Below, piece after piece: positions 33,674 to 43,067 of a stretch of 64,000 nt of DNA; position 1 is the stretch's first letter; every line of letters begins with the position of its first letter. The translations under genes and the position numbers were made by a program. Source of the stretch: Bradyrhizobium erythrophlei (lineage in GTDB: Bacteria; Pseudomonadota; Alphaproteobacteria; Rhizobiales; Xanthobacteraceae); assembly GCA_900129675.1 (NCBI GenBank), contig FSRD01000001.1:981501-1045500 (forward strand), read 5' to 3'. Below the pieces are notes generated by a model, which did not search any database, had not been told where the DNA came from, and saw nothing but the letters and a program-made list of their open reading frames with translations.

Positions 33674-34417
33674 TCACGTGTCGGCGTGCACCACTTTCGA
33701 TGCCGCCGGTTCATTCCACATCGCAAGCAGCGCCACGAAAAGTGCGCCCGTGACGAGGGTGCTTAAGGGAAGGCCCAGCATGTTCCCGCCGGCGACGAAA
33801 TCGCCGACGGTGGTGCCTGCGGCTCTGACGGCTACGATCGTCATCCAGTAATACGGCAGCGATCGAAGCAATCCATTACGGGCTGTCGCAAACAGCAACG
33901 CCAGAACCGGAACGAGCAGCAGCGACGCGCCACCGTCTCCGAGGCGCAGGTCATGCGAGCAGTAGTCGCCGATCACCGTGCCGAGGCTGCCGGCAATGAA
34001 CATGCTGATCCAATAACCCAGATCGGCACGAAGCGTCGTATCCCCGCCTTTGCCCGACGTCCGGCGCCAGGCGAATTGCCAGCTTGCAAAAACCGCCACA
34101 GCCAGAATCGCAGCAAGTCCGGCAATGACGAATGGCCGCGGCAGTTTCAAGTCACCGCAGGCGAAGTCGGCGAAATTTGTCGCCCCGGTCCGGACGATGA
34201 TAACGGCCGTCCAATAATAGACCTGATGAACGGACCGGTCGAAGCGCTCGCTGACGACGACGACGGCGAGCGCCAGCGCCAGAAATGGCAATCCCGCGAG
34301 ATGTCCCAACCCCACATCACGCGCAAAGAAATCGCCCATGTTGGCGCCGAAGATGCTCGCAAGACAGAGCGCCACCCAATATCGCGCACTGAGCGTTGGC
34401 AAGTGAATTCGTTGCAT
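33674..34417 (-). CDS. Integral membrane protein with four internal repeats (COG4705-like)
   Basis: A 247-residue membrane protein with eight hydrophobic segments. Four repeat units each begin with an aromatic Tyr-Trp and end with an acidic Asp: 'ARYWVALCLASIFGANMGDFFARD', 'VYYWTAVIIVRTGATNFADFACGD', 'LGYWISMFIAGSLGTVIGDYCSHD' and 'PYYWMTIVAVRAAGTTVGDFVAGG'. The pattern of a Tyr-Trp, a Thr/Gly and an Asp-Phe/Tyr per repeat suggests a repeated binding or transport site. It matches the uncharacterised COG4705 membrane proteins as I remember them. Function not established. Confidence 0.85.
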   Translation of the reverse strand: MQRIHLPTLSARYWVALCLASIFGANMGDFFARDVGLGHLAGLPFLALALAVVVVSERFDRSVHQVYYWTAVIIVRTGATNFADFACGDLKLPRPFVIAGLAAILAVAVFASWQFAWRRTSGKGGDTTLRADLGYWISMFIAGSLGTVIGDYCSHDLRLGDGGASLLLVPVLALLFATARNGLLRSLPYYWMTIVAVRAAGTTVGDFVAGGNMLGLPLSTLVTGALFVALLAMWNEPAASKVVHADT

Positions 34418-34599
34418 GGGGACCTTTTGCTTTCCGATGGCAAACGCGTAGAAGGCAATCCATGAAATATGAAAATGGTTTGAGCAAGGTTTCTGAATTC
34501 ACGTCGGCTTTTGAGTGATCAAAATTACGGCACCTGCATCCTCTTCCCGCCGCAAAGAGCCTGCAGCATCCCGAAACTAGCCGGGAAGGAGCTAACGCG

Positions 34600-35352
34600 G
34601 TGCGCGGCAGATTATCGATCTTGCGTCGGTGGAACATCATCGTCGTTATGATGTTTGCGCTGACACACTCGGCTTTCGCCGGGCCTCCCTATGTCTCCGA
34701 CGATCTCGAGCCGACCGACTACAAGCATTTCGAAATATATACGTTCAGCAACGGCACGGCCGCGCGTGGTGATATCGGTGGCGCCGCAGGCGTCGATTTC
34801 AACTATGGCGCTGCGCCGGATCTTCAGCTGACTGCCACACTGCCTGCGGGCCTCGATCGGCCGGGATTGGGCAGGACGAACTTCGGCCTGAGCAACATCG
34901 AACTTGCCGCGAAATACCGTTTCCTGCGCCAGGATTCGTTTGGCCTGGACGTCAGCATATTTCCCCGGGTCTTTCTGCCGAGCGGGTCGGCAAATATCGG
35001 TAACGACACCGCGTCACTGCTTCTCCCGGTATGGGTCCAGAAGGACTGGAGTGGTGGATGGTCCGCCTTTGGCGGAGGCGGTTGTGTGATCAGCGGCCAT
35101 GCTTCGCAGAATTTCTGCCTCACCGGCGGGGTCGTCACCTATCAGTTGCTTCCAAAGCTGCAACTTGGTGCCGAGCTATTCCACCAAACTGCCGACGACA
35201 ACGGTACCCCGGCTTCGACAAGTGTGGGGCTTGGTGCCCGATACGACCTGAACGAAACCTATCACTTGCTTGGTTACATCCGGCGGGGAATTGAGAACAC
35301 CAACGAAACCGATCAATATTCCTGGTACGCGTCCATTCTTTTTACCTTCTGA
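34600..35352 (+). CDS. Outer-membrane beta-barrel-like protein (phenol-degradation MetA type)
   Basis: A 250-residue exported protein with a GTG start, preceded by GGAAGGAG at an 8-base spacing. Signal peptide about residues 1-27, then alternating hydrophobic strands: 'HFEIYTFSNGTAARGDIGGAAGVDFNYGAAPDLQLTATLP', 'NFGLSNIELAAKYRFL', 'GLDVSIFPRVFLPSG' and a C-terminal Phe ('YASILFTF'), as in outer-membrane barrels of the putative phenol-degradation MetA/transporter family. Role unknown. Cysteines in 'GGCVISGHASQNFC' are unusual for a barrel. Confidence 0.75.
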   Translation: MRGRLSILRRWNIIVVMMFALTHSAFAGPPYVSDDLEPTDYKHFEIYTFSNGTAARGDIGGAAGVDFNYGAAPDLQLTATLPAGLDRPGLGRTNFGLSNIELAAKYRFLRQDSFGLDVSIFPRVFLPSGSANIGNDTASLLLPVWVQKDWSGGWSAFGGGGCVISGHASQNFCLTGGVVTYQLLPKLQLGAELFHQTADDNGTPASTSVGLGARYDLNETYHLLGYIRRGIENTNETDQYSWYASILFTF

Positions 35353-35364
35353 GATTTCTCGTCG

Positions 35365-36609
35365 CTAAAAACCTTTGCGCTCGATCATCCGAATACTCGC
35401 AAGATCGAGCAGATGCGCGCCAAATCCGCCGCGCGCGAGCTTCACGGCGAACTTCGGCGAGGCCAGCAGAACAACTACCGTCATCGCCAGCGGCACCGCG
35501 CTGAACCAGTCGAGCCGAACCGGCGTCAACTCTTCGGTGCTGCCGGCGTAGGGTCCGTTACCCCCGAGCAGGCGCCAGCACTCCCTCAAAATATCGCGCC
35601 GCGTCCCATTGCGCGATCCGCATCCGAGCAGCGCCTGCATCGCCAGATGCGTGCGCACGCCCTTGCGGCTTTCCGGCAACGCCGCCGGCGTCTCGCCTTG
35701 CGAAACGCGTAGCAACAAGCCGACCAGATCGCTGCCGGCGCGAAAGGCATTCATCGGTTCGACCAGCCGCGGATTGCAGTCGATCAGACACGGCGCGGTG
35801 TCGTCATCGCGCAAAATGTAGTCGACCGACAGCGCACCATGCCAGCCGAGCGCTTGCCCGATCCTTTCGACATGGCTGCGCACGACCGGTCGTCCCACGC
35901 TTTGCTTGATCGCCTCGCCGCCGCCGACGCCGACGGCGACTTGCCGGTAGGCATGAAACCCGATCAGCTGGCCGCGGCAAAACACCGATTGCGCCTTCTC
36001 GGTGGTGCCCGCAATCAGTTGCTGCACCAGCACTTCGCCGGCAAAGGCATCGCCGGCGTCGAGATCATGCAACGCGCGTTCGAGGTCTTGCGCGTTGCGC
36101 AGGTACCAAATGCCGCGGCTCGCGGTGCCCACGGACGTCTTGAGCACGGAGGGAAAGCTGATTGCGGCGCGCAACGCTTGCGCGGATGTCACGATTTCCG
36201 TCAGTGGCTGCGGCAAGCCCAATTGCCGCAGCAGCCGGCTGAACCCGGCCTTGCTGTGCGCCGTGCGATAAGATTCGAAACCCGGTAGCGCCAGCCCGAT
36301 GCGGCCTTCGAATCGCTCAGGCACCCGCGCGAACAAAAATCCCTGTTCATGCGTCGGCAGCAGCACGTCGAAATGCCCGGTGGCCAGCAACCGTTCGACA
36401 AACGCCAGAAAACCCGCCGGGTCGGCCCGCAAACCCGGACAGCGATGAAATTTCCGGACGAATTTCGAGAACCGCGCCAGACAGTATGGCGACGGATCGC
36501 AGATTTCGACGTGATGGCCCGACAGGCCCAGAATCGTGATCGCTTCCCGCGCCGAGGTGCTGGAACCCTCGGCAACGAGAACGCGCAGCGGTTTTCCGGG
36601 ATCGGTCAT
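35365..36609 (-). CDS. ATP-grasp domain protein
   Basis: A 414-residue enzyme. The N-terminal Rossmann-like domain is 'RVLVAEGSSTSAREAITILGLSGHHVEICDPSPYCLARFSKFV'. The ATP-grasp core has 'AHSKAGFSRLLRQLGLPQP', 'FPSVLKTSVGTASRGIWYLRN', 'EVLVQQLIAGTTEKAQSVF' and the metal-binding 'LIDCNPRLVEPMNA'. Members of this superfamily join a carboxylate to an amine or thiol with ATP. The C-terminal 80 residues include a hydrophobic stretch ('WFSAVPLAMTVVVLLAS') that may touch the membrane. The product cannot be told from sequence. Confidence 0.85.
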   Translation of the reverse strand: MTDPGKPLRVLVAEGSSTSAREAITILGLSGHHVEICDPSPYCLARFSKFVRKFHRCPGLRADPAGFLAFVERLLATGHFDVLLPTHEQGFLFARVPERFEGRIGLALPGFESYRTAHSKAGFSRLLRQLGLPQPLTEIVTSAQALRAAISFPSVLKTSVGTASRGIWYLRNAQDLERALHDLDAGDAFAGEVLVQQLIAGTTEKAQSVFCRGQLIGFHAYRQVAVGVGGGEAIKQSVGRPVVRSHVERIGQALGWHGALSVDYILRDDDTAPCLIDCNPRLVEPMNAFRAGSDLVGLLLRVSQGETPAALPESRKGVRTHLAMQALLGCGSRNGTRRDILRECWRLLGGNGPYAGSTEELTPVRLDWFSAVPLAMTVVVLLASPKFAVKLARGGFGAHLLDLASIRMIERKGF

Positions 36610-36769
36610 ATCCGATCATTGCTGCATCGCCCGGGTTTGTCGCCGATTTTAAAGACACATTTCCTCAATCGGGCCCACATCGCCGGGGCAGCCATGCAGC
36701 GGCATTCATGGACAAATAACCCCTAACCACTATTTTCACGCTGCCTTGCTGGGCGTTCTTATTCTTTGA

Positions 36770-36839
36770 GCATGATCTCTTAGGAAAACCGGTGCCCACC
36801 CCGCATCAAGTGCGGGGCAGGCTTTTTCCGGATCATGCT
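36770..36839. repeat. Intergenic repeat, 'gcatgatc...gatcatgc' family
   Basis: GCATGATC and GATCATGC bound a region with 'aaaaccggtgcccaccccgc' and 'gcggggcaggctttttccg', two nested stems. A similar inner part is at 49802-49869. Confidence 0.7.
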
Positions 36840-36863
36840 GCTGAGACGGGGTTTTGGATTGAC

Positions 36864-38102
36864 ATGGTCGACGTTCTGGCCGCACCGCAACATGTGAAGA
36901 CCGATAGTTCGCTGCGCACGCTCACAGCGATTTCGGTGGCCCATTGGGTCAGCCATTTCCATTTGTTCGTGCTGCCGATGCTGTTCCCGTTCCTGAAAGC
37001 GCAGCTCGGCGTCGGCTATATCGAGCTCGGCTTTGCGCTGACCGTGTTCGGCCTGGTGTCCGGCCTGACGCAGGCGCCGATCGGATATCTCGCCGACCAT
37101 ATCGGCGCGCGAAAGGTGCTGCTGATCGGCCTCTGCGTCGGCGGCTGTGCGCTGATCGGACTTGGCCTGCATCTGAGCTATTCTGCGCTGATCGTCAGCG
37201 CTGCGGTGCTGGGGCTCGCCAACAGCGTCTATCATCCGGCCGACTATGCGATCCTGTCGGCGCATATGAACGTCACGCGGATGGGGCGGGCGTTTTCGAT
37301 CCACACCTTTGCCGGTTTCGTCGGCGGCGCGGTGACGCCGGCGATCATGCTGGCCCTGGTGGCAACAGTGGGCGGCCTTGGCGCGCTGATCGTGGCCGGT
37401 GCGATCGGGCCATTGGTAGCGCTATTGATGATCGCGATGAGCCTGCCCGATGCCAGCGCCGCCGACCGCAAGGCGGACGGCGCACAAGCGCCGCAGCAGA
37501 ACGTCCTGACGCCCGCCATCATGATGCTGACGATCTTCTTCATGTTGCTCGGACTGTCTAACGCCGGCATCAACAATTTCGGCGTCGTGGCGTTGATGAG
37601 CGGCTACGGCGTCGACCTGGCCGCCGCCAATTTCGCGCTGACGGCCTTTCTCGGCGCCAGCGCCGTGGGCGTGCTGGCGGGAGGTTTTCTCGCCGACCAC
37701 ACAAGGCGTCACGGCCAGGTCGCGGCCGCCGCTTTCGGCATCAACGCGGTCATCATGCTGGTCATCGCAACCGTCAACCTGCCGTCGCTGCTGCTGACGG
37801 CGCTGATGACGTCGGCGGGATTCCTCGGCGGCGTGATCGCGCCTTCGCGCGACATGCTGGTGCGTAACGCGGCCCCTCCGGGTGCTGCCGGCCGGGCCTT
37901 CGGCATCGTCTCCACCGGATTCAATTTCAGCGGCATTTTGGCCCCGCTGCTGTTCGGCTGGATCATGGATCAGAACCTGCCGCATTGGGTGTTCGGCGCC
38001 TCCGTCGCCTTCATGGCTCTGACGGTGCTTTTGGCGCTGGTCACCGACCGCAAGCCGCAAGGCATGTCCGAGGTGCCGGACTCAAGGCTGGTGCATTCCT
38101 GA
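36864..38102 (+). CDS. MFS transporter, fosmidomycin-resistance (Fsr)-like
   Basis: A 412-residue protein, 12 hydrophobic segments. I choose the ATG at 36864 because the longer frame reads through the repeat upstream. 'VAHWVSHFHLFVLPMLFPFLKAQLGVGYIELGFALTVFGLVSGLTQAPIGYLADHIGARK' and 'ANSVYHPADYAILSAHM' are close to the Fsr branch, which exports fosmidomycin in E. coli; the natural substrate is unknown. Confidence 0.88.
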   Translation: MVDVLAAPQHVKTDSSLRTLTAISVAHWVSHFHLFVLPMLFPFLKAQLGVGYIELGFALTVFGLVSGLTQAPIGYLADHIGARKVLLIGLCVGGCALIGLGLHLSYSALIVSAAVLGLANSVYHPADYAILSAHMNVTRMGRAFSIHTFAGFVGGAVTPAIMLALVATVGGLGALIVAGAIGPLVALLMIAMSLPDASAADRKADGAQAPQQNVLTPAIMMLTIFFMLLGLSNAGINNFGVVALMSGYGVDLAAANFALTAFLGASAVGVLAGGFLADHTRRHGQVAAAAFGINAVIMLVIATVNLPSLLLTALMTSAGFLGGVIAPSRDMLVRNAAPPGAAGRAFGIVSTGFNFSGILAPLLFGWIMDQNLPHWVFGASVAFMALTVLLALVTDRKPQGMSEVPDSRLVHS

Positions 38103-38180
38103 ACCTCAATCCCGGCGGTTGACTGCATGCGGGGATCGCCGATGATGCCACAACAAAATGTCAACCCGGGATGAATCGCC

Positions 38181-39923
38181 ATGGCCTCTACCCCTGATCT
38201 CGTCATCCGCGGCGGCACCATTGCCGATGGCAAGGGCGGCGACCTCTATGAGGCGGATGTCGCCATGTCAGGCGGCCGCATCACCGAAGTCGGCAAGGTT
38301 TCAGGCAATGGCAGAGAAGAGATCGACGCCAAGGGCAAGCTGGTCACACCCGGCTTTGTCGACGTCCACACCCATTATGACGGCCAGGTCACATGGAGCC
38401 ACGACATCACACCCTCTTCGCAGAACGGCGTCACCACCGCGATCATGGGCAATTGCGGCGTCGGTTTTGCGCCGTGCCGGCCGTCCGATCACGTCAGGCT
38501 GATCCAGTTGATGGAAGGCGTCGAGGATATCCCGGAGCCGGTCTTGAGCGCCGGCATCCCCTGGGCCTGGGAGAGTTTTCCCGACTACATGGAATGGCTC
38601 TCGAAGCGTAGTTTCGACATGGATATCGGCGCGCAATTGCCGCATGCGGCGTTGCGCGTCTATGTGATGGGCGAGCGCGGCGCGCGCCGCGATCCCTCGA
38701 CGCCGGAAGACAACAAGACGATGGCGGCGTTGGCGGGCGACGCCGTCCGCGCCGGCGCGCTGGGCTTTTCGACCTCGCGCACCCTGAACCACCGCACCTC
38801 GACCGGCGATTACACGCCGACGCTGAAAGCCGGCGAGGACGAACTGACCGCGATCGCCGGCGCCATGCATGGCGTCGGCCGCAGCGTGTTCCAGTTCGTG
38901 CTCGATCTCTCCACCATCAACGAAGATCTGCCGATGATGCTGCGGGTGGCCGAGAACACCAGGATCCCGGTTTCATTCTCGATCACGCAGAACGACAAGG
39001 CGCCGCAGCGCTGGCGCCAGACGCTCGACATCATCGGCGACGCGTCGAAGCGCGGCCTGTCGATCACGGCGCAGATCGCCGCGCGTCCGGTCGGGCTGAT
39101 GCTCGGGTTGGAATTGTCGCGCAACCCGTTCCAGACCCATCCGAGCTACAAGGCGATCGCCCATTTGCCGCTGGCCGAACGGCTCAAGCGGCTGCGCGAG
39201 CCCGAGGTGCGCGCCGCGATCCTGAGCGAGCACGCCACTGCGACCGACGATCCGCTGTTCTTCCGGCCGAACTACGACAAGATGTATCTGCTCGGCAATC
39301 CGCCGGATTACGAACAGCCGCCGGAGAATACCTTGGGTGCGCAGGCCCGCCGCCAGGGCCAGCAGCCGGAAGCACTCGCCTATGACGCAATGCTGACGGA
39401 TGAAGGCCGCGGCATGCTCTACGTGCCGTTCCTCAATTACGCCGACGGCAATCTCGACGCGACCCGCGAGATGCTGCGCGATCCGAATTCAGTTCCGGGC
39501 CTCAGCGACGGCGGCGCGCATTGCGGCATCATCTGCGACGCCAGCTTCCCGACCTATCTGCTGACGCACTGGACGCGCGACCGCACCCGCGGCGAAAAGC
39601 TGTCGATCCCGTTCGTGGTGGCGGCGCAATCGCGCAAGACCGCGCTGTCGGTCGGCCTCTACGACCGCGGCGTGATCGCGCCGGGCTTCAAGGCCGACGT
39701 CAACGTCATCGATTACGACCGGCTGCATTTGCATCCGCCAAAGGTCCATTACGACCTTCCGGTCGGCGGCCGCCGCCTGCTGCAGCAGGTCGACGGCTAC
39801 GATGCCACCATCGTGTCAGGCGTGGTGACGCAGCGCGGCGGCAACGCCACCGGCGCCCGCCCGGGCAAGCTCGTGCGCGGTGCGCAGGGCACGAAGCCAG
39901 AATTTGGTGTGGCGGCGAGTTAG
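38181..39923 (+). CDS. D-aminoacylase / N-acyl-D-amino-acid amidohydrolase-like protein
   Basis: A 580-residue member of amidohydrolase family 3. It has 'TPGFVDVHTHYDGQVTWSHDITPSSQNGVTTAIMGNCGVGFAPC' (the metal-binding HxH and Cys of D-aminoacylases), 'SLGFSTSRTLNHR'-type segment, 'LSDGGAHCGIICDASFPTYLLTHW' (metal Asp/His near residue 445) and a C-terminal 'GVIAPGFKADVNVIDYD'. The family hydrolyses N-acyl-D-amino acids or related amides; 'GERGARR' loops differ among members, so the substrate is open. It lies downstream of an MFS gene in the same direction with 78 bases between them. Confidence 0.9.
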   Translation: MASTPDLVIRGGTIADGKGGDLYEADVAMSGGRITEVGKVSGNGREEIDAKGKLVTPGFVDVHTHYDGQVTWSHDITPSSQNGVTTAIMGNCGVGFAPCRPSDHVRLIQLMEGVEDIPEPVLSAGIPWAWESFPDYMEWLSKRSFDMDIGAQLPHAALRVYVMGERGARRDPSTPEDNKTMAALAGDAVRAGALGFSTSRTLNHRTSTGDYTPTLKAGEDELTAIAGAMHGVGRSVFQFVLDLSTINEDLPMMLRVAENTRIPVSFSITQNDKAPQRWRQTLDIIGDASKRGLSITAQIAARPVGLMLGLELSRNPFQTHPSYKAIAHLPLAERLKRLREPEVRAAILSEHATATDDPLFFRPNYDKMYLLGNPPDYEQPPENTLGAQARRQGQQPEALAYDAMLTDEGRGMLYVPFLNYADGNLDATREMLRDPNSVPGLSDGGAHCGIICDASFPTYLLTHWTRDRTRGEKLSIPFVVAAQSRKTALSVGLYDRGVIAPGFKADVNVIDYDRLHLHPPKVHYDLPVGGRRLLQQVDGYDATIVSGVVTQRGGNATGARPGKLVRGAQGTKPEFGVAAS

Positions 39924-39945
39924 GGTTTAGGCGCACACATTCGAT

Positions 39946-40064
39946 GTCGTCCCTGCGAAAGCAGGGACCCATAACCACCGATGTCGATTATCTAAAGATG
40001 GCGTCTACCACATCACCTAACCGTTAGGCCGCGGCATATGGGTCCCTGCTTTCGCAGGGACGAC
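39946..40064. repeat. Intergenic palindromic repeat, 'gtcgtccctgcgaaagcagggac' family
   Basis: GTCGTCCCTGCGAAAGCAGG is answered by CCTGCTTTCGCAGGGACGAC, with 'gggacccata' and 'tatgggtccc' inside. It lies between convergent genes. Confidence 0.85.
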
Positions 40065-40078
40065 GAGAAAGTACCCCC

Positions 40079-41350
40079 TCACGCAAACTTCGGCTGCACC
40101 GCGTGGGCCGTTAGCCTCGCCCGCTCGGTGTTCGGCCACAGCAGCGCAAGCCCGAGCAATCCCGACACGACCAGGATCACCGCGTTGATGGTGAAGCCCG
40201 TCATGTAACCGTCGAGCGGCGCCGCGGCGCTCTGGATCACGCTGCCCATCACATAGGGCGCGACGATTCCGGCAAGCGTATACAGCGCGCCGTAGATCGA
40301 GATGATCGCGCCGCGCTGCGACACCGGCGTGAACTCGCCGAGCATAGGCGAGCAGACCACATAGATCGATCCGCACAATCCCGATCCGACCACCAGCAAG
40401 GCAATCATCAGCGCGCCGGGCGCGACATGGGGGATCACGGCGAGGATCAATCCGCCGACGATCAGCGGCACCGCGCCCAGCACGCCGCGGGCGCCGCGGG
40501 TGGTGAAGCCGCGCGCCAGCATCAGCTGGGAGATCCAGCCGGTAAGCAGCACCATCACAGCGCCGAACACCCAGGGCAGGATCGAGATGAAGCCGGCTTG
40601 CTGCTGCGAGAAGCCGAGCCCCTTGACGATGAATGGCGTGAACCAGGTCAGCCCCAGCGACAGCGCCCAATAGGCGCCGAAGGTCGCCGCGACACAGCCG
40701 GCAAAGGTTCGCGAGGTCAACAGCCGGAAGTAGGGAATGCGCGGCTCATTGGCCGCCATCGCCGCGGTCTGCACCAGCGGGCCCTCCTTGCCGAGGATCA
40801 GCCACGCCACCGCCCACATCAGGCCGACCACGCCGAGCGCACCAAAGGCGTAATGCCAGCTGTAATTGACGATCAGCCAGTTCAGCGCGGGGACTGCGAG
40901 TATCACGCCGAACGCCGAGCCCTGCGACAGGATTGCAATCGGCAGGGTCCGCTTCTCGTCCGGAAACCACTTGAAGATGGCATGCGCCGCGACCGACGCC
41001 GCCGGGCCCTCGCCGGCGCCGAGAATCACCCGGCAGACCAGAAGCGTGGTGAAGCCGATGGTGCCGACCATCGGGAATTGCGCCAAGGCCCAGATCAGCG
41101 CCAAAGCCAGCAGCACCCAGCGGGTGTCGATGCGATTGACGATGAAGCCGACAATGATGGCCGCGATGGAGAACAGGAAGAAGAACGAGGAACCGAGCAG
41201 GCCGAAGGATTCCGGCTCGAGCTTGAGCTCGGTCATGATCGGCACGCCGGCAAGACCGACCACGATCTTGTCCGCAAAGTTCACCAGCATGAACAGAAAC
41301 AGCAGAAAGGTGATTTTCCAGGCGCCTTTTGGCGTCGGTTGTGCGGTCAT
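40079..41350 (-). CDS. MFS transporter (anion/cation symporter-like)
   Basis: A 423-residue protein with 12 hydrophobic segments; the start at 41350 has GGGAG 6 bases upstream, whereas the longer frame adds 25 unsupported residues. 'FLLFLFMLVNFADKIVVGLAGVPIMTEL', 'GEGPAASVAAHAIFKWFPDEKR' and 'GWISQLMLARGFTTRGARG' fit the anion:cation symporter branch of MFS. It is convergent with the amidohydrolase gene, so the two need not be coregulated. Confidence 0.88.
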   Translation of the reverse strand: MTAQPTPKGAWKITFLLFLFMLVNFADKIVVGLAGVPIMTELKLEPESFGLLGSSFFFLFSIAAIIVGFIVNRIDTRWVLLALALIWALAQFPMVGTIGFTTLLVCRVILGAGEGPAASVAAHAIFKWFPDEKRTLPIAILSQGSAFGVILAVPALNWLIVNYSWHYAFGALGVVGLMWAVAWLILGKEGPLVQTAAMAANEPRIPYFRLLTSRTFAGCVAATFGAYWALSLGLTWFTPFIVKGLGFSQQQAGFISILPWVFGAVMVLLTGWISQLMLARGFTTRGARGVLGAVPLIVGGLILAVIPHVAPGALMIALLVVGSGLCGSIYVVCSPMLGEFTPVSQRGAIISIYGALYTLAGIVAPYVMGSVIQSAAAPLDGYMTGFTINAVILVVSGLLGLALLWPNTERARLTAHAVQPKFA

Positions 41351-41608
41351 GATCGGCTCCCAAATTATCTTTGCCGGCTCTGTCAGATCGGCTTGGCGCG
41401 ATGCTAGCCATGCCTTTCCGGACAAGGCAACAGCGCATTTGGACCGGACCGCGTGCGCTGCAACTATGCGCTGTATGCGACATGCCGCCTGACATTGTTT
41501 CGCCTGGCGGAAGCAGGCGGATCACGATCGCGTCGCCATACGATTGAGCCCGTGATCTGACATGGCCGCCCTGATATATGGTCCCATCCGTCACATCCGG
41601 GGAATCTC

Positions 41609-42373
41609 ATGGCCAGATCAGTCCGTCGTCGCGCCAACATCATGGGTGCGTTTATTTCATTGGCCGTGCTCGCCGCAACAGCCGCGCCGGCGCAGGACGC
41701 CAAAACGCCGGACTATGCGGCGATCGTCGCCGCGTCCGACCGGGCCGATGCCGACCGCCAGGCCGACCAGCGCCGCCAGCCGGCTAAAATGCTGGCTTTC
41801 GCCGGCGTCCAGACCGGAATGAAGATTCTGGATATGGAAGCCAGCGCCGGCTACAGCACCGAACTCCTGGCGCGCACTGTCGGGCCGGCCGGCACCGTCT
41901 ACGCGCAGGATTCGGCTGCCGTGATCGAGCGCTTCGTCAAGGACAAGTTCGACATCCGCGCGCAGAAGCCCGCGATGAAAAACGTCGTGCATGTCATCAG
42001 GGACTTTGACGATCCGATCCCACCCGACGTCTCGGGCCTCGACATGATCACCTTCTTCTTCGCCTATCACGACATCACCTATATGCAGGTCGATCGCGCC
42101 GTCATGAACAAGAAGATGTTCGCGGCCCTCAAACCCGGCGGTTTTCTGATCATCGCCGACCATTCCGCAAAACCGGGCGATGGCACAAATGTCGCCAAGA
42201 CGCTGCACCGGATCGAGGAGAGCACGCTGCGGCAGGAGATCGAGGCCGCCGGGTTCAAACTGGCGGCTGAGGGTGATTTCCTGCGCCATCCCGAGGATCC
42301 CAGGGAAGCGGCGGTGTTCCGTCCGCAGGTGCCGACCGACGAGTTCGTGTTGAAATACCAGAAGCCATTGTGA
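41609..42373 (+). CDS. Exported SAM-dependent methyltransferase-like protein
   Basis: A 254-residue protein with an N-terminal signal-like segment ('RSVRRRANIMGAFISLAVLAATAAPAQ') followed by a class I methyltransferase fold: 'VQTGMKILDMEASAGYSTELLARTVGPAGTVYAQD', 'GLDMITFFFAYHDITYM' and 'ALKPGGFLIIADHSAKPG'. GGGGAA precedes the ATG by 6 bases. Methyltransferases need S-adenosylmethionine, which is cytoplasmic, so the signal segment is puzzling; homologues annotated as exported predicted methyltransferases (COG4798) are known. It precedes the ABC exporter genes. Confidence 0.82.
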   Translation: MARSVRRRANIMGAFISLAVLAATAAPAQDAKTPDYAAIVAASDRADADRQADQRRQPAKMLAFAGVQTGMKILDMEASAGYSTELLARTVGPAGTVYAQDSAAVIERFVKDKFDIRAQKPAMKNVVHVIRDFDDPIPPDVSGLDMITFFFAYHDITYMQVDRAVMNKKMFAALKPGGFLIIADHSAKPGDGTNVAKTLHRIEESTLRQEIEAAGFKLAAEGDFLRHPEDPREAAVFRPQVPTDEFVLKYQKPL

Positions 42374-42392
42374 GGCACGGCTTTCGTCGCGC

Positions 42393-43067
42393 ATGACCAA
42401 CGGCAACCCCATCGTGCTTGATGTCACCGGCCTGACCAAGAGCTACCGCGCCGCCGGCGAGGAGATCGCCGTACTTCGCGGCGTGAACCTTGCGGTCGCG
42501 GCGGGAGAGAGCGTCGCGCTGACCGGTGAATCCGGCAGCGGCAAGAGCACGCTGTTGCATCTGGTCGCAGGCCTCGACGCCGCCGATGGCGGCGAGATCC
42601 GGCTGGCGGACGTCGTCGTCTCCGGTCTCGGCGATGCCGGCCGCGCGGAGTTGCGGCGCGATCGCCTGGGGCTGGTGTTTCAGCAGTTCAACCTGATCCC
42701 GAGCCTGACCGTCGAGGACAACCTGGTATTCCAGTCGCGCATCGCGGGCCGTCACGACCCGGCATGGCATGCCGAACTCGTCGAGCGGCTCGGGCTTGGC
42801 AATTTCCTGAAACGCTATCCCGAGCAATTATCCGGCGGCCAGCAGCAGCGGGTCGCGATCGGCCGAGCGGTCGCGATAAAGCCGCTGCTGCTGCTCGCGG
42901 ACGAGCCGACCGGCAATCTCGACGAGGCCACCGCCGACGAAGTTTTGGCGCTGGCCCGCGATCTCGTCGCGCGCACCGGATGCGGTTTTCTGATGGTGAC
43001 GCACAGCACAAGGCTTGCCGCCACGCTGGACCGGCAGGTCAATCTTCACGCCGGTATCATCACATGA
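42393..43067 (+). CDS. ABC transporter ATPase, LolD/YbbA-like
   Basis: A 224-residue ATPase: Walker A 'GESGSGKST', signature 'LSGGQQQRVAIGRA', Walker B 'LLLADEPTGNLD', His switch 'VTHSTR'. The subfamily serves FtsX-type permeases (LolCDE, MacB, YbbAP) and extrudes lipids or peptides rather than importing nutrients. It overlaps its permease gene by 4 bases. Confidence 0.92.
   Translation: MTNGNPIVLDVTGLTKSYRAAGEEIAVLRGVNLAVAAGESVALTGESGSGKSTLLHLVAGLDAADGGEIRLADVVVSGLGDAGRAELRRDRLGLVFQQFNLIPSLTVEDNLVFQSRIAGRHDPAWHAELVERLGLGNFLKRYPEQLSGGQQQRVAIGRAVAIKPLLLLADEPTGNLDEATADEVLALARDLVARTGCGFLMVTHSTRLAATLDRQVNLHAGIIT

Noticed and set aside
36792..36863. Upstream extension of the Fsr-like transporter to an ATG at 36792
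   Set aside because: The extra residues are translated repeat sequence, and the family N-terminus starts near 36864.
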